Assembly (NCBI RefSeq): GCF_000024925.1
Contig: NC_013521.1
Location: 3,534,001-3,598,000 of the forward strand
DNA length: 64,000 nt
Direction: 5' to 3'
Source: Sanguibacter keddieii DSM 10542
GTDB taxonomy: Bacteria > Actinomycetota > Actinomycetes > Actinomycetales > Cellulomonadaceae
A program made the position numbers and the translations under genes. The notes beneath the pieces are model-generated. The model saw nothing but the letters and a program-made list of their open reading frames with translations. It was not told the DNA's origin and did no database searches. How positions within the stretch are numbered: the stretch's first letter is position 1; every line of letters begins with the position of its first letter. Shown in pieces: positions 17,435 through 27,705 of this stretch.

Positions 17435-18172
17435 TCAGCGACCCTGGTTTGCGACGGCGGCGACCGCGGCAGCCGCGGCGTCGGGGTCGAGGTAGGTGCC
17501 ACCCTTGACGGTCGGCACGAAGTTCTCGTCGAGCTCGTAGACGAGCGGGATGCCGGTCGGGATGTTCAGGCCCGCGATGTCCTCGTCGGAGATGCCGTCG
17601 AGGTGCTTGACGATCGCGCGCAGCGAGTTGCCGTGCGCGGCGACGAGGACGGTCTTGCCCTCGCGCAGGTCGCTGACGACCTCGCCGTCCCAGTACGGGA
17701 GGGCGCGGTCGAGGACGTCCTTGAGGCACTCGGTCGCCACGACGGGGGCGTCGGCGTACCGGGGGTCGGTGTCCTGCGAGAACTCCGAGCCGAGCTCGAT
17801 CGCGGGCGGCGGCACGTCGAAGGACCGGCGCCACAGCATGAACTGCTCCTCGCCGAACTCGGCGAGCGTCTGCTTCTTGTCCTTGCCCTGGAGCGCACCG
17901 TAGTGGCGCTCGTTGAGACGCCAGCTGCGCTTGACCGGGATCCAGTGGCGGTCGGCGGCGTCGAGCGCGAGGTTCGCGGTCGTGATCGCGCGGCGCAGCA
18001 GCGAGGTGTGCACGACGTCGGGGAGGATGCCCGCGTCGGTGAGCAGCTTCCCGCCTCGCTTGGCCTCCTCGACGCCCTTCTCGGACAGGTTCACGTCCAC
18101 CCAGCCGGTGAACAGGTTCTTCGCGTTCCACTCGCTCTCGCCGTGGCGGAGCAGCACAAGGGTGTATGTCAT
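17435..18172 (-). CDS. gpmA: 2,3-bisphosphoglycerate-dependent phosphoglycerate mutase
   Basis: 245-residue cofactor-dependent mutase interconverting 3- and 2-phosphoglycerate in glycolysis and gluconeogenesis. The phosphohistidine motif [12 protein letters not shown] is near the start; [12 protein letters not shown] and [17 protein letters not shown] supply the other active-site residues. The ATG at 18172 (MTYTLVLL) is preceded by AGGATGGA. mshA lies just upstream on the same strand, with a weak six-bp hairpin at 18207-18222 in the gap. The mshA-gpm order next to senX3-regX3 is conserved in mycobacteria. Confidence 0.95.
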   Translation of the reverse strand: MTYTLVLLRHGESEWNAKNLFTGWVDVNLSEKGVEEAKRGGKLLTDAGILPDVVHTSLLRRAITTANLALDAADRHWIPVKRSWRLNERHYGALQGKDKKQTLAEFGEEQFMLWRRSFDVPPPAIELGSEFSQDTDPRYADAPVVATECLKDVLDRALPYWDGEVVSDLREGKTVLVAAHGNSLRAIVKHLDGISDEDIAGLNIPTGIPLVYELDENFVPTVKGGTYLDPDAAAAAVAAVANQGR

Positions 18173-18275
18173 GGGTCCATCCTGCCGCATCTCGGCGACG
18201 GGTGCTCGGGCCCTTCGGCCCGTGGACCGCAGGCCCCGGCACAGGTCCGGGGCTCAGGTCCCCGGCTCAGAGACC

Positions 18276-19538
18276 TCAGGCGACGCGCGCCTGCTCGTAC
18301 ACCTTGCGGGTCTCCTCGGCCGTGGTGTCCCAGCTGAAGTGGGCCGCCACCTCCAGGGCTCCGCGGGAGAGCCGCGCCAGCCGCTCGTCGTCACGGAGCA
18401 GGTCCCGCAGCACGGCAGCCCACCGGTGCGGGTCGTGGTCGGGGACCAGGACACCTGAGCGCCCGTCCTGGACCGCGGTGCGCAGCCCGCCGACGTCTGC
18501 GGCGACCACGGGGGTGCCGCACGCCTGGGCCTCGACGGCGACCAGCCCGAAGGACTCGCTGCGCGACGGGACGGCGACGAGGTCGGCGCACCGGAACCAG
18601 CGCGCGAGCTCGCTCCGCGAGACCGCCGGGAGGAACAGCACGTCGTCGCTCACCCCCACCTGGTACGCGAGGGCCTCGAGCTCACGCAGCGCCGTCGGGC
18701 GGCCGCTCGCACCACCGAGCACGACGAGCAGCGGGAGCTCGTCACCGTGGTCGGCCATGACCCCGAGGGCACGGACGAGGACGTCGGGCGCCTTGAGCAG
18801 CTGCACGCGACCGGCGAAGACCACGACCTTGCGGTCGGCGGGCAGACCGAGCGCGGCACGCTCGGCGGCCGCGGTGTCCCGTGCGCCGTCCGCACCGGCC
18901 GGCGGGAGCGGGGTGAAGGTCTCGAGGTCCACCCCGGGGCTCACCACGTGCACCCGGGTCGGGTCCGCCGCGTAGTGCGTCACGAGGTCCTCTGCCTCGG
19001 CAGCCGTGTTGGCGACGAGCGCGTCGGCGACCTCGACCACCTGCTCCTCGCCGATCACGCGGCCGGCCGGCTCCGGGACGTCGCCCGGCGCCAGCGACCC
19101 GTTCTTCACGAGCGCCATGGTGTGCATCGAGTGGACCAGCGGGACGTTCCAGCGGTCGGCCGCGAGCATGCCGGCCTGGCCGGACAGCCAGTAGTGCGAG
19201 TGGACCACGTCGTACCAGCCCTGGGTGCGCGCCGCCTCCGTGCGCAGGACCCCGGCCGAGAAGTAGCAGAGCTGCCCGGGCAGGTCGTTCTTGTCGAGCC
19301 CCTCGAAAGGACCGGCGGTGATGTGCCGCACGAGGATCCCGTCGCCCACCTCGACCACGTCGGGCTGCGCGGACGACGTCCGCCGCGTGAAGATCTCCAC
19401 CTCGGCCCCGCTGCGTGCGAGCGCCCGGGACAGCTCGGTGATGTAGACGTTCATCCCGCCGGCGTCGCCCGTGCCGGGCTGCTCGAGCGGGGAGGTGTGC
19501 ACGGAGAGCATGGCCACCCGGAGGGAGTCGCCGCTCAT
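18276..19538 (-). CDS. mshA: D-inositol-3-phosphate glycosyltransferase (mycothiol biosynthesis)
   Basis: 420-residue GT-B glycosyltransferase (family 4) that joins N-acetylglucosamine from UDP-GlcNAc to inositol 3-phosphate, the first committed step of mycothiol synthesis. Landmarks are [20 protein letters not shown] at the N-terminal donor/acceptor cleft, [38 protein letters not shown], and the C-terminal [27 protein letters not shown] carrying the E-x7-E motif. The ATG at 19538 begins the conserved part; upstream in-frame codons look non-coding. It implies a mycothiol-producing actinobacterium, consistent with the mycothiol-dependent family gene near 50 kb. Confidence 0.93.
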
Positions 19539-19696
19539 GGGCACCTGCGTTCTGACATCCCACCAGTCTGCCACCGTCGCGCGCCCGGTGCCGCGGGCGC
19601 CGTCCCCACCGAGACGGACCGGGCCAGCGCGGGGCAGGACTCGGGCGAGGTCGAAGGTCCCACCTGTGCTGACACGTCGTCCGGGACGATGGACGC

Positions 19697-20005
19697 ATGG
19701 AGAAGCACGCACCGACCCGGACCACCACGGACCCCCTCGCGGCGCTGCGCCTCATGCTCGACGAGCCCCCCGAGGACGCCACGCCGCTGGTCCCCCTCGA
19801 CGCCGCCGCGTGCGACGCGATCGCCGACGAGACGCTCGTCTGCTCGTGCAACAACGTCAGCGCCGGCGAGATCCGCGACGTCGTGTGCTCCGGCCGCTGC
19901 TCGTCGCTCGACGACGTCCAGGTGCTCACCCGCGCAGGAGGCGGGTGCGGCTCGTGCCTCTCGGCCGTCGCCGGGCTCGTCGAGGTGTCGCTGAGCCGGA
20001 GGTGA
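19697..20005 (+). CDS. BFD-like [2Fe-2S] ferredoxin
   Basis: 102 residues. After about 40 residues of variable lead, the protein shows C49-x-C51 (VCSCNNVS) and C84-x2-C87 (GGCGSCLSA) with 32 residues between pairs, the exact bacterioferritin-associated ferredoxin (Fer2_BFD) arrangement binding one [2Fe-2S] cluster. Stand-alone BFD proteins release iron from bacterioferritin; the same domain also occurs as the C-terminus of NirB. No bacterioferritin or nitrite reductase gene is adjacent, so the partner is unknown. Two further cysteines, C64 and C68, are not part of the motif. Confidence 0.8.
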
Positions 20006-20036
20006 ACGGGCTGGTGGAGCCGGCTGCGCGTAGTGC

Positions 20037-21143
20037 TCAGACCGGCAGGATGCAGGCCGGCGCGGGGATGTCGACGGACGAGACCGGCTCCGCCTGACCG
20101 CTCTCGTGGTCGACGCGCAGGACCGTGACACCGCCGGAGGTCTGGCCTGCGACGACCACCAGGTCGTCGGCCTGTGCGGGGCGCCCGGAGAGCGTGGGGT
20201 CGGCCGCGTGCGCCGTCAGCACCGCGAGGTGACGTGGCCACACGACGCCCAGGGGTGAGTCCGCGAGGTGGCGCAGGACGGGCTGGCCCTCGTCGTCGCG
20301 CTCGACCGCGAAGGTCGCGAGCACGTCGGGACCGCGGACCCCGACGTAGAGGCGGCTGCCGTCGGCGCTCAGTGCCAGGTGCGAGGGGAAGGACCCCGCC
20401 TCGGGGCTGGGGGTGTCGCAGGCGGGCACGCTCCCGAGATGCGTCGCGGACCCGTCCTGCTCGACCCGGACCACGTGGACGCGGGAGTCGAGCTCGCCCA
20501 CCACGAAGGCCGTCCCGTCGTCGCCGAGCGCCACGTGCCGCGGGCCGGTCCCGGGCGGCAGCGCGAGGGCGAGGCCGTCGGCGACGAGCACACCGGGCGT
20601 CGCAGTCCTGCGGTACCGGCGGACCTCGTCCGTCCCGAGGTCGCTGACCCACAGGTGGCGCTCTCCGACCGCCTGGACGTAGTGCGCGTGGGGACCGCGC
20701 TGGCGCTCGCGCACCGGGCCCGAGCCGCTGTGCGCGAAGGTCGCGAGGGCTCCGCCCAGGGTGCCCGACTCCGTGAGCGTCAGGGCCGCCAGGCTGCCGG
20801 AGGAGTAGTTCGCCACCCACACGTCGCGCTCGTCCACCACGAGGTGGCACGGGTCAGCGCCGCCCGTCGACGCGCTCGAGGTGAGGACCAGCCCGTCCCC
20901 GGACAGCGAGAAGGTGCTCACCCGCCCCTGCTCCGTCTCGGAGACGGCGACCACGGTCGTCCCGTCGGGGTGCAGCGCGAGGAAGGACGGTGACGCGACC
21001 TCGACCAGCTGGTGGGCGCCCGAGAGCTCCCCGGTGCGCGGGTCGAGGTCGACGGACCAGATCCCCTCCCCCGACCCTGGGCCGCCCGAGGTGGGGTAGG
21101 TGCCGACGAGGAGACGCTGCAGCGGTGCGGGAGGTGTGGTCAC
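20037..21143 (-). CDS. Lactonase-family seven-bladed beta-propeller (6-phosphogluconolactonase-like)
   Basis: 368 residues of repeated blades with the pattern ...LxLHPDGTTVVAVSE, CHLVVDERDVWVANYSSGSLAAL, GPRHVALGDDGTAFVVGEL and FPSHLALSADGSRLYVGVRG, typical of the YbhE-type lactonase family. Family members hydrolyse 6-phosphogluconolactone, but many homologues have other or unknown lactone substrates. RGPHAHYVQ is the conserved His-rich strand. The GTG start lies next to the lsr2 terminator. The gene converges with the BFD gene with only a 31-base gap. Confidence 0.85.
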   Translation of the reverse strand: MTTPPAPLQRLLVGTYPTSGGPGSGEGIWSVDLDPRTGELSGAHQLVEVASPSFLALHPDGTTVVAVSETEQGRVSTFSLSGDGLVLTSSASTGGADPCHLVVDERDVWVANYSSGSLAALTLTESGTLGGALATFAHSGSGPVRERQRGPHAHYVQAVGERHLWVSDLGTDEVRRYRRTATPGVLVADGLALALPPGTGPRHVALGDDGTAFVVGELDSRVHVVRVEQDGSATHLGSVPACDTPSPEAGSFPSHLALSADGSRLYVGVRGPDVLATFAVERDDEGQPVLRHLADSPLGVVWPRHLAVLTAHAADPTLSGRPAQADDLVVVAGQTSGGVTVLRVDHESGQAEPVSSVDIPAPACILPV

Positions 21144-21180
21144 CGGCCCAGCCTATCGAGGGCGGGCGTCCCCTGGGACG

Positions 21181-21220
21181 ACGAGAGGGTGGTGGACCGA
21201 CTGGTCCACCACCCTCTCGT
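21181..21220 (-). terminator. lsr2 terminator hairpin
   Basis: Perfect 18-bp arms 21181-21198 and 21203-21220 (acgagagggtggtggacc / ggtccaccaccctctcgt) around gact, 18 bases after the lsr2 stop. It separates lsr2 from the lactonase gene downstream on the same strand. Confidence 0.8.
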
Positions 21221-21237
21221 GCCGACGTCGGAGGACG

Positions 21238-21570
21238 TCAGTGAGCCGCCTCGTACGCAGCCTTGATCTCGGCCGAGATGCGGCCGCGCTCGTTGACCGT
21301 GTGGCCGTTGGCGCGAGCCCACTCGCGGATGTCGTTGGGCGAGGTGCCGCCGGAAGGCTGACGCGCCGAACGCTTCGCGGGGCGTGCCGCAGAACGGCCG
21401 ACCTTGCGTGCGTGACCGACCCAGCTCGCGAGCGAGTCGCGGAATGCCGACGCGTTGTCCGTCGAGAGGTCGATCTCGTACGAGACGCCGTCGAGGGAGA
21501 AAGTCACGGTCTCGTCGGCGGTGCCGCCGTCGAGGTCGTCGACAAGAATTACCTGAACCTTCTGTGCCAC
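21238..21570 (-). CDS. lsr2: Lsr2-family nucleoid-associated protein
   Basis: 110 residues. The N-terminal dimerisation/oligomerisation domain is QKVQVILVDDLDGGTADETVTFSLDG; the C-terminal DNA-binding domain contains the AT-hook-like core SPNDIREWARANGHTVNERGRIS (RGR motif). Lsr2 bridges and silences AT-rich, often horizontally acquired DNA, the actinobacterial functional analogue of H-NS. The GTG at 21570 with GAGG nine bases upstream gives the usual family length; a 14-residue longer start would lie on the proposed -10 element. Position beside lysS is conserved in mycobacteria. Confidence 0.95.
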   Translation of the reverse strand: MAQKVQVILVDDLDGGTADETVTFSLDGVSYEIDLSTDNASAFRDSLASWVGHARKVGRSAARPAKRSARQPSGGTSPNDIREWARANGHTVNERGRISAEIKAAYEAAH

Positions 21571-21610
21571 TTGAGGTACCTCACCATTCTGTTTCGCTGC
21601 AGGGGACTTC

Positions 21611-21640
21611 ATGCTCGCATCATTCCTGATGGAGCGTCAA
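21611..21640 (-). promoter_or_regulatory. Candidate lsr2 promoter
   Basis: Minus-strand TTGACG (21640-21635), an 18-base spacer and GAGCAT (21616-21611). The surrounding 80 bases are distinctly more AT-rich than the rest of the window, as expected for an autoregulated lsr2 promoter. Confidence 0.35.
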
Positions 21641-21665
21641 CTGGAGAACAGAAAGGCGGATGATT

Positions 21666-21857
21666 TTACGGGGTGATACCCGCACCCGTCGGTGGGACCT
21701 CTCGCTCAGTGCGTGCGTCTTCTTCGGCATCGAGACGAGCGAGGTTGGCCCGCTCGTTACGGTCCGCGCGAATGATAAAACGCATCGCGAAGTAGAACAG
21801 GACGCCCACCCCGATCGACGGGACGAGCGCGGCGAAGGCGGTCCAGAAGGTGCTCAC
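21666..21857 (-). CDS. Small single-pass membrane protein, unknown function
   Basis: 63 residues from a GTG. One clear membrane helix (FWTAFAALVPSIGVGVLFYFAMRFII) is followed by a charged cytoplasmic tail (RADRNERANLARLDAEEDARTE). I recall similar tiny proteins between lysS and lsr2 in related actinobacteria, which supports it as a real gene; no function is known. It begins 43 bases after lysS on the same strand, so it may be the last member of the cofactor/lysS transcript. Confidence 0.7.
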   Translation of the reverse strand: MSTFWTAFAALVPSIGVGVLFYFAMRFIIRADRNERANLARLDAEEDARTEREVPPTGAGITP

Positions 21858-21900
21858 CGGACCACCATACGACGCGCCGCGCCCGTTCCTGGCACCGCGC

Positions 21901-23433
21901 TCAACGCTGCGGCTTGACCAGCGGGAACAGGATCGTCTCGCGGATCCCCAGACCCGTCAGCGCCATGAGCAGGCGGTCGAGGCCCATCCCCATGCCCCCG
22001 CTCGGCGGCATCGCGTACTCCATCGCCGTGAGGAAGTCCTCGTCGAGCACCATCGCCTCGTCGTCGCCCGCAGCTGCGAGGACCGCCTGCGCCTCGAAGC
22101 GCTGGCGCTGGACGACCGGGTCCACCAGCTCGGAGTACGCGGTCGCGAGCTCGAAACCACGGACGTACAGGTCCCACTTCTCGACCTGCCCGGGGACAGA
22201 GCGGTGGTCGCGCGTCAACGGCGAGGTCTCGACGGGGAAGTCCCGGACGAAGGTCGGCGCGTAGAGAGAATTGCCGACGTGGTGCTCCCAGAGCTCTTCG
22301 ACGAGCTTTCCGTGGTTGACCTTCTTCGGGTCGATCGAGATCTCGACGGCGTCCGCGAGCTCCGTGAGCCGCGCGACGGTGGTCTGCGGGGTGATCTCCT
22401 CGCCGAGGGCCTCCGACAACGACCCGTACATGGTGAGCTCGGCCCAGTCGCCGCCGAGCTCGTACTCCTCGCCCGAGGCGAGCGTCACGAGAGTGGTCCC
22501 GAACATGTCGAGAGCCGCCTTCTGGACAAGATTCTTGGTGAGCACCGCCATGGAGTTGTAGTCGCCATATGCCTCGTAGGCCTCGAGCATCGCGAACTCC
22601 GGGGAGTGCGTGGAGTCAGCACCCTCGTTCCGGAAGTTGCGGTTGATCTCGAAGACGCGCTCGATACCGCCGACCACGGCCCTCTTGAGGAACAGCTCGG
22701 GGGCGATCCGCAGGAACAGGTCGATGTCGAAAGCATTCATGTGCGTGGTGAAAGGCCGGGCGGCCGCACCGCCGTGGATGGTCTGGAGCATCGGGGTCTC
22801 GATCTCCATGTACCCGCGGTCGTGGAAGTTCTCGCGCAGGGACCGGACCACGCCGGCGCGCAGGCGCGCCGCCTCGCGGGCCGCCGGGCGCGCGATGAGG
22901 TCCACGTAGCGCTGACGGACGCGGGCCTCCTCCGAGAGCTCACGGTGGAGCACCGGGAGGGGGCGGAGCGCCTTCGCGGCGATCTGCCACGAGTCCGCGA
23001 AGACGCTCAGCTCGCCGCGGCGCGAGCTGCCCACGCGACCGTGCGCGAAGAGGTGGTCACCGAGGTCGACGTCTGCCTTGAACGCGGCGAGCGACTCCTC
23101 GCCGACGACCGCGAGGCTCAGCATGATCTGGAGGCGGTTGCCCTCGCCGTCCTGGAGCGAGACGAAGCAGAGCTTGCCGGAGTTGCGCAGGAACACGACA
23201 CGACCGGCGACGCCGACGAGGTCGTCGGTCTCCTCGCCCGTCTCGAGGTGCGCGTACTGCGCGCGGACCTCGGCGATCGAGTGCGTGCGGGGCACCTCGA
23301 CCGGGTAGGCCTCGACGCCGCTCTCGAGCAGCCGGTCGCGCTTCTCCCGACGCACCCGCAGCTGCTCGGGGAGGTCGTTCTCCCCGTCGGCGAGAGTGGG
23401 GTCTGCGGTCGCGGGGGTCTGCTCAGAAGTCAC
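21901..23433 (-). CDS. lysS: Lysyl-tRNA synthetase (class II)
   Basis: 510 residues. N-terminal OB-fold anticodon-binding domain ([26 protein letters not shown]), then the class II core with motif 1, motif 2 [29 protein letters not shown] and motif 3 [15 protein letters not shown]. Charges tRNA-Lys. GTG start (MTSEQTP). It lies 127 bases downstream of nadC on the same strand, after a G-rich tract. Order panCD-...-lysS-lsr2 is shared with mycobacteria. Confidence 0.96.
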   Translation of the reverse strand: MTSEQTPATADPTLADGENDLPEQLRVRREKRDRLLESGVEAYPVEVPRTHSIAEVRAQYAHLETGEETDDLVGVAGRVVFLRNSGKLCFVSLQDGEGNRLQIMLSLAVVGEESLAAFKADVDLGDHLFAHGRVGSSRRGELSVFADSWQIAAKALRPLPVLHRELSEEARVRQRYVDLIARPAAREAARLRAGVVRSLRENFHDRGYMEIETPMLQTIHGGAAARPFTTHMNAFDIDLFLRIAPELFLKRAVVGGIERVFEINRNFRNEGADSTHSPEFAMLEAYEAYGDYNSMAVLTKNLVQKAALDMFGTTLVTLASGEEYELGGDWAELTMYGSLSEALGEEITPQTTVARLTELADAVEISIDPKKVNHGKLVEELWEHHVGNSLYAPTFVRDFPVETSPLTRDHRSVPGQVEKWDLYVRGFELATAYSELVDPVVQRQRFEAQAVLAAAGDDEAMVLDEDFLTAMEYAMPPSGGMGMGLDRLLMALTGLGIRETILFPLVKPQR

Positions 23434-23454
23434 CCCGCCATCCTAGTGGAGTGC

Positions 23455-23560
23455 CGGGGCGGGCTCGGCTGGCTCGGGGCGGGGACAGAGCGGGTTGCGG
23501 ACAGGGCGGGGTGGGGACGGAGCAGGGTGGGGCGGCGCGGGGTGGCGCGGCGTCAGCAGG
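23455..23560. repeat. G-rich low-complexity tract between nadC and lysS
   Basis: The plus strand is dominated by runs of 3-4 G separated by short spacers, with the imperfect module gggcggggtgggga/gcagggtgggg recurring. It fills nearly the whole gap downstream of nadC. The message is the C-rich complement. It could form G-quadruplex on the template strand; no gene or hairpin terminator was seen in it. Confidence 0.6.
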
Positions 23561-24520
23561 TCAGCGCGAGACGAGGTCGAGCGCGAGGTCCAGGATCGGC
23601 GCCGAGTGGGTCAGCGCACCGACCGACATGTAGTCGACGCCCGTCGCTGCGACCTCGGCGGCACGGTCCAGCGTGAGGTTCCCGGTGGCCTCAAGCTCGA
23701 CGGGACCGGTCTGCCCCTCGCCGGCCCGGACCGCGGCGACGGTCTCGGTGAGGGTGGGCGTGCTCATGTTGTCGAGCAGCAGGAAGGTCGCACCTGCCGC
23801 GACCGCCTCGAGCGCCTGCGCGCAGGTGTCGGCCTCCACCTGGACGAGCACCTCCGGGAAGGCCTCACGGACCGCGTGCACCGCAGCGGTCACGGAGCCG
23901 GCGGCGACCACGTGGTTGTCCTTGACCATCGCGACGTCGTAGAGGCCCATGCGCTTGTTGGTCCCGCCGCCGGCCCGCACGGCGTACTTCTCGAGCGCGC
24001 GGAGCCCAGGCGTGGTCTTGCGGGTGTCGAGGACCGTGGCCTGCGTCCCCTCGAGCCTGTCCGCCCAGGCGCGGGTCGCGGTCGCGACGCCCGAGGCACG
24101 GCTGGCGAGGTTGAGCAGCGACCGCTCCGCCATGAGCAGCACCTGCACGGGCCCGGTGAGCACCGCGAGCCGGCGACCGGGCTCGACCCGCGTCCCGTCG
24201 ACGACGTCCAGGTCCACGCGCACCGGTCCGAGCCCGAAGCGCGCCGACACCTGGTCGACGACCTCCTGCACGAGCACGAGGCCCGCCACGACACCCTCCT
24301 GACGCGCCACGAGGTGCGCGACGGCGCCCGACGAGACGGCGATCGTCGCCTGGCTCGTGACGTCGCGCCCGGGGTCTCCCCCGAGGTCCTCGCTGAGGGT
24401 GCGGCGCACGGTGTCGCTGATCCAGGCGGGGTCGAGGCCCGGCTCGACGGTGGTCTCAGCAGAGGACCTGACGGAGGGCTCGGTCTGGGCAGCGGGCGCG
24501 GAGGGGTGAGTCACCCCCAC
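23561..24520 (-). CDS. nadC: Nicotinate-nucleotide pyrophosphorylase (quinolinate phosphoribosyltransferase)
   Basis: 319 residues. Converts quinolinate and PRPP to nicotinate mononucleotide, CO2 and pyrophosphate. Conserved segments are EDLGGDPGRDVTSQATI, LLMAERSLLNLASRASGVATAT, TVLDTRKTTPGLRALEKYAVRAGGGTNKRMGLYDVAMVKDNHV, VQVEADTCAQALEA, LLDNMSTPT and ELEATGNLTLDRA. About 35 extra residues precede the usual start. GTG 24520 is listed; GTG 24514 is equally possible. nadB is 37 bases upstream; nadA, which makes quinolinate with NadB, is not in this window. Confidence 0.95.
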   Translation of the reverse strand: MGVTHPSAPAAQTEPSVRSSAETTVEPGLDPAWISDTVRRTLSEDLGGDPGRDVTSQATIAVSSGAVAHLVARQEGVVAGLVLVQEVVDQVSARFGLGPVRVDLDVVDGTRVEPGRRLAVLTGPVQVLLMAERSLLNLASRASGVATATRAWADRLEGTQATVLDTRKTTPGLRALEKYAVRAGGGTNKRMGLYDVAMVKDNHVVAAGSVTAAVHAVREAFPEVLVQVEADTCAQALEAVAAGATFLLLDNMSTPTLTETVAAVRAGEGQTGPVELEATGNLTLDRAAEVAATGVDYMSVGALTHSAPILDLALDLVSR

Positions 24521-24557
24521 ACGGTATCCGACCCCTGCGGTGCCACCGGTGGGCCGC

Positions 24558-26291
24558 TCAGTCGACCTGGAGGGTGCCGTCCTCGGCGAGGTGCACCGTC
24601 ACCCGGCGCTCCCAGGCCGGGTCTCGCTCCGGGAAGTCGGAGCGGAAGTGACCGCCCCTGCTCTCCGTCCGGCGGGCGGCAGCCGCGGTGAGGACCGTCG
24701 AGACCTGGTGGACGTTGCTGGTCTCCCACTCGGCGGTCTGCGGCTGCGCGCTGAGGTCGCCGGCGACCGCCTCCGGGAGGTTCGCGTCGGTGCGGACCGA
24801 GGCCAGCCTCTCGGCCGCGACGGCGAGGCTCTCCGCCGAGCGGATGACCCCGCTGCCGGTCGACGTGACGCGCTGGATCCGCGTGCGGCTCGCCGCCATG
24901 ACCAGACCGGTGGGCCCCGGCCGCGGCACCGGCTCGAGCAGCGGGAGCTCCCCGGCGGCCATGCGCCCCGCGATGTCCTCGGCGGCGCGGTGCGCGAACA
25001 CGAGGCCCTCGAGCAGGGAGTTCGACGCGAGCCGGTTGGCGCCGTGCACCCCGGTGCACGCGACCTCGCCGACGGCGTACAGCCCACGGACCGTCGAGCG
25101 GCCGTCGAGGTTCGTCACGACACCGCCGGAGTGGTAGTGCTGGGCGGGCGCGACCGGGACGAGCTCCTCCGTGATGTCGAGGCCCTGCGCGAGCAGTCGC
25201 TCCGTGATGGTGGGGAACCTGCGCCGCAGGAAGTCCGCTCCGAGGTGCCGGGCGTCGAGGAGCACGTGGTCCGAGCCTGTCACCGCCATCTGCCGGACGA
25301 TCGCGTGCGCGACCACGTCGCGCGGTGCGAGCTCCGCCATCGGGTGGACGGCCGGCATGAACCGGTGGCCGAAGACGTCGACCAGGTACGCGCCCTCGCC
25401 GCGGACGGCCTCCGAGATCAGGGCGAGCTGCCCCTTCGCCGCGCTGCCGAGCCACAGGACCGTCGGGTGGAACTGCACGAACTCCATGTCGCCGAGGGTC
25501 GCGCCCGCGCGCAGCGCCGCGGCCGTGCCGTCACCGGTGGCCTGCGGCGGGTTGGTCGACGACATGAACGACTGCCCGATCCCGCCCGTGGCGAGCACCA
25601 CCGCGCGGCTGCGGACCGCGCCGACGCCGTCGCGGCTGCCCGCACCTCGGACGTGCAGGGTGACACCGCAGACCGAGCGGCGCGGCCCGTCGGGCGTCGC
25701 GGGGGTCACGGGGCCCGCGCTGGTCAGCAGGTCGATGACGAGCGCGTGCTCGATCACCTCGATGCCGGGGTCGTTGCGGACCGCCTCGAGCTGGGCGACC
25801 AGCGCGCGCGAGATCTCGGCGCCCGTGGCGTCTCCTCCGGCGTGCGCGATGCGGTCGGCGTGGTGGCCGCCCTCACGGGTGAGCGACATCTCCCCGACGC
25901 CGTCGGTGTCGAAGTGCGCCCCGAGCGCCACGAGCTCGCGGACCCGGGCCGGCCCCTCGGTGACGAGGACCTCGACCGCGCGGGGGTCGCAGACGCCGGC
26001 CCCCGCCACGAGGGTGTCCTCCTGGTGGGCGGCCGGGGAGTCCTCCGGGGCGAGCGCCGCGGCGATGCCCCCCTGGGCCCAGACCGTCGACCCGGACGAC
26101 AGCGCGTCCTTGGTGACGAGCAGCACCCGCGGCACGCGCGTGCGCAGCTCGAGCGCAGCCGTCAGACCGGCGATCCCGGAGCCGACGACGACGACGTCGG
26201 CGTCCGTGGTCCAGCCGGGCTCGGGCGCGGCGAGCGTGGTGACGAGGGCCGGCCCGGGCCGCGCGGGCCCGGGCACGGCGGTGGTGGTCAC
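24558..26291 (-). CDS. nadB: L-aspartate oxidase
   Basis: 577-residue flavoenzyme oxidising L-aspartate to iminoaspartate, the first step of de novo NAD synthesis. FAD-binding dinucleotide motif [16 protein letters not shown] near residue 33, [40 protein letters not shown], and the late FAD segment [30 protein letters not shown] are all present, followed by the helical C-terminal domain. The GTG start overlaps the panD stop by four bases (GTGA). In M. tuberculosis this position, between panD and lysS, holds coaX instead. Confidence 0.95.
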   Translation of the reverse strand: MTTTAVPGPARPGPALVTTLAAPEPGWTTDADVVVVGSGIAGLTAALELRTRVPRVLLVTKDALSSGSTVWAQGGIAAALAPEDSPAAHQEDTLVAGAGVCDPRAVEVLVTEGPARVRELVALGAHFDTDGVGEMSLTREGGHHADRIAHAGGDATGAEISRALVAQLEAVRNDPGIEVIEHALVIDLLTSAGPVTPATPDGPRRSVCGVTLHVRGAGSRDGVGAVRSRAVVLATGGIGQSFMSSTNPPQATGDGTAAALRAGATLGDMEFVQFHPTVLWLGSAAKGQLALISEAVRGEGAYLVDVFGHRFMPAVHPMAELAPRDVVAHAIVRQMAVTGSDHVLLDARHLGADFLRRRFPTITERLLAQGLDITEELVPVAPAQHYHSGGVVTNLDGRSTVRGLYAVGEVACTGVHGANRLASNSLLEGLVFAHRAAEDIAGRMAAGELPLLEPVPRPGPTGLVMAASRTRIQRVTSTGSGVIRSAESLAVAAERLASVRTDANLPEAVAGDLSAQPQTAEWETSNVHQVSTVLTAAAARRTESRGGHFRSDFPERDPAWERRVTVHLAEDGTLQVD

Positions 26292-26743
26292 GCCTCGGTG
26301 CCGTGCTGCTGCTGGAACGGCGCGATCGCGAGACCGCTCGGCTCGAGGTCGTAGCCCTCGGGGACGAGACCCGGCTCCTCCGAGACCTCGACCACGGCGT
26401 TGTCGCCGTCGACGAACACGACGTGCGGCAGGTAGTGGCGGGCCTCGGCGTCGGCCAGCATGCCGTAGGCGATGATGATCACCGTGTCGCCGGGGTGCAC
26501 GTGGTGCGCCGCGGCGCCGTTGATGCAGACCTGACCGGAGCCGGGCTCACCCGGGATCACGTAGGTGGTCAGCCGCGACCCGTTGGTCACGTCGACGACG
26601 TCGACCTGCTGGCCCGGGTACAGGTCTGCGGCCTCGAGCAGCAGGTTGTCGACCGTGATCGAGCCGACGTAGTGCAGGTCGGCCTGGGTCACCGTCGCGC
26701 GGTGGATCTTGCCGATCATCATCGGACGCTGCAGGGACGTCAC
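26288..26743 (-). CDS. panD: Aspartate 1-decarboxylase precursor
   Basis: 151-residue pyruvoyl-dependent enzyme giving beta-alanine for pantothenate. The self-cleavage Gly-Ser is in [12 protein letters not shown], with the catalytic lysine in [33 protein letters not shown] is the conserved C-terminal core. The start at GTG 26743 has a GGAGG six bases away and overlaps the panC stop (GTGA); ATG 26722 would remove seven residues. It continues past the usual end with an [18 protein letters not shown] tail. panC-panD-nadB share overlapping codons. Confidence 0.95.
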   Translation of the reverse strand: MTSLQRPMMIGKIHRATVTQADLHYVGSITVDNLLLEAADLYPGQQVDVVDVTNGSRLTTYVIPGEPGSGQVCINGAAAHHVHPGDTVIIIAYGMLADAEARHYLPHVVFVDGDNAVVEVSEEPGLVPEGYDLEPSGLAIAPFQQQHGTEA

Positions 26744-27705
26744 GGGGTTCCTCCGGTGGTGCGGTGCTGGGGGGTGGTGTGCTGAGTGGTGGGGTCTGCC
26801 ACCTCGACCGCCATCGTGTCGATGAGCCGCGTCGTGCCGACGCGTGCGGCGACGAGCAGCAGGGCCGGGCCGGCGTGGTCGGGCGGCACGTCGTCCACGG
26901 TAGCCGGGTCGACGAGCACCAGGTAGTCGAGGTCGACGCCCTCGGCGGCGTCGACACGCTGCCGGGCTGCTGCGTGGACCGCGGCTGCCGTCGCCCCTGC
27001 GGTCGCGGCGTCGCGTCCGGCGGCGAGGGCTGCCGAGAGGGCGAGCGCACGGCTGCGCTCGTCGGACGACAGGTAGGCGTTGCGCGAGGACAGCGCGAGG
27101 CCGTCGTCGTCGCGGACGATGGGCACCCCGTGGACGGTCACGGGCACGTCGAGGTCGTGCACCATGCGCCGGACTGCCAGCAGCTGCTGGGCGTCCTTCT
27201 CGCCGAACACGGCCACGTCGGGCGCGGTCAGGTGCAGCAGCTTGAGGACGACGGTGAGCACCCCGTCGAAGTGCCCGGGGCGCGACGCCCCCTCGAGGAC
27301 CGTGCCGATGCGCCCGGCGGTGACGCTGACGATCGGCCGTCCGTCCGGGTACATCTCGTCGAGCGTCGGCGCGAAGACGACGTCGACCCCGACCGACGCG
27401 AGGAGCGCCACGTCCGCGTCCAGGGTGCGCGGGTAGCTGTCGTAGTCCTCGCCGGGTCCGAACTGCAGGGGGTTGACGAAGATCGTCACGACCACCTCGT
27501 CGGCGAGGCGGCGGGCCTCGCGCACGAGCTCGAGGTGACCGGCGTGCAGCGCGCCCATGGTCATGACGACGGCGCGGCGGCGGGTCGGGTTCCCGTCAGC
27601 CTGGCCGGGTCCGACGGTGGTGCCTGGCTGGTCGGGCCGGCGCAGGGCACGGGCGAGGTCGGCCCGGGTGGTGGTGACGAGGGGCCGGGCGTGGCCGCTG
27701 AGCAT
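26740..27705 (-). CDS. panC: Pantothenate synthetase
   Basis: 321 residues. Condenses pantoate with beta-alanine using ATP. The nucleotide-binding HxGH is [19 protein letters not shown], followed by [61 protein letters not shown] and the KMSK-like [15 protein letters not shown] Pro/Gly-rich insert ([17 protein letters not shown]) separates the first strand from the HxGH. The C-terminus ends in a Thr-rich tail ([14 protein letters not shown]). The ATG shares one base with the DUF2520 stop. Confidence 0.95.
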   Translation of the reverse strand: MLSGHARPLVTTTRADLARALRRPDQPGTTVGPGQADGNPTRRRAVVMTMGALHAGHLELVREARRLADEVVVTIFVNPLQFGPGEDYDSYPRTLDADVALLASVGVDVVFAPTLDEMYPDGRPIVSVTAGRIGTVLEGASRPGHFDGVLTVVLKLLHLTAPDVAVFGEKDAQQLLAVRRMVHDLDVPVTVHGVPIVRDDDGLALSSRNAYLSSDERSRALALSAALAAGRDAATAGATAAAVHAAARQRVDAAEGVDLDYLVLVDPATVDDVPPDHAGPALLLVAARVGTTRLIDTMAVEVADPTTQHTTPQHRTTGGTP

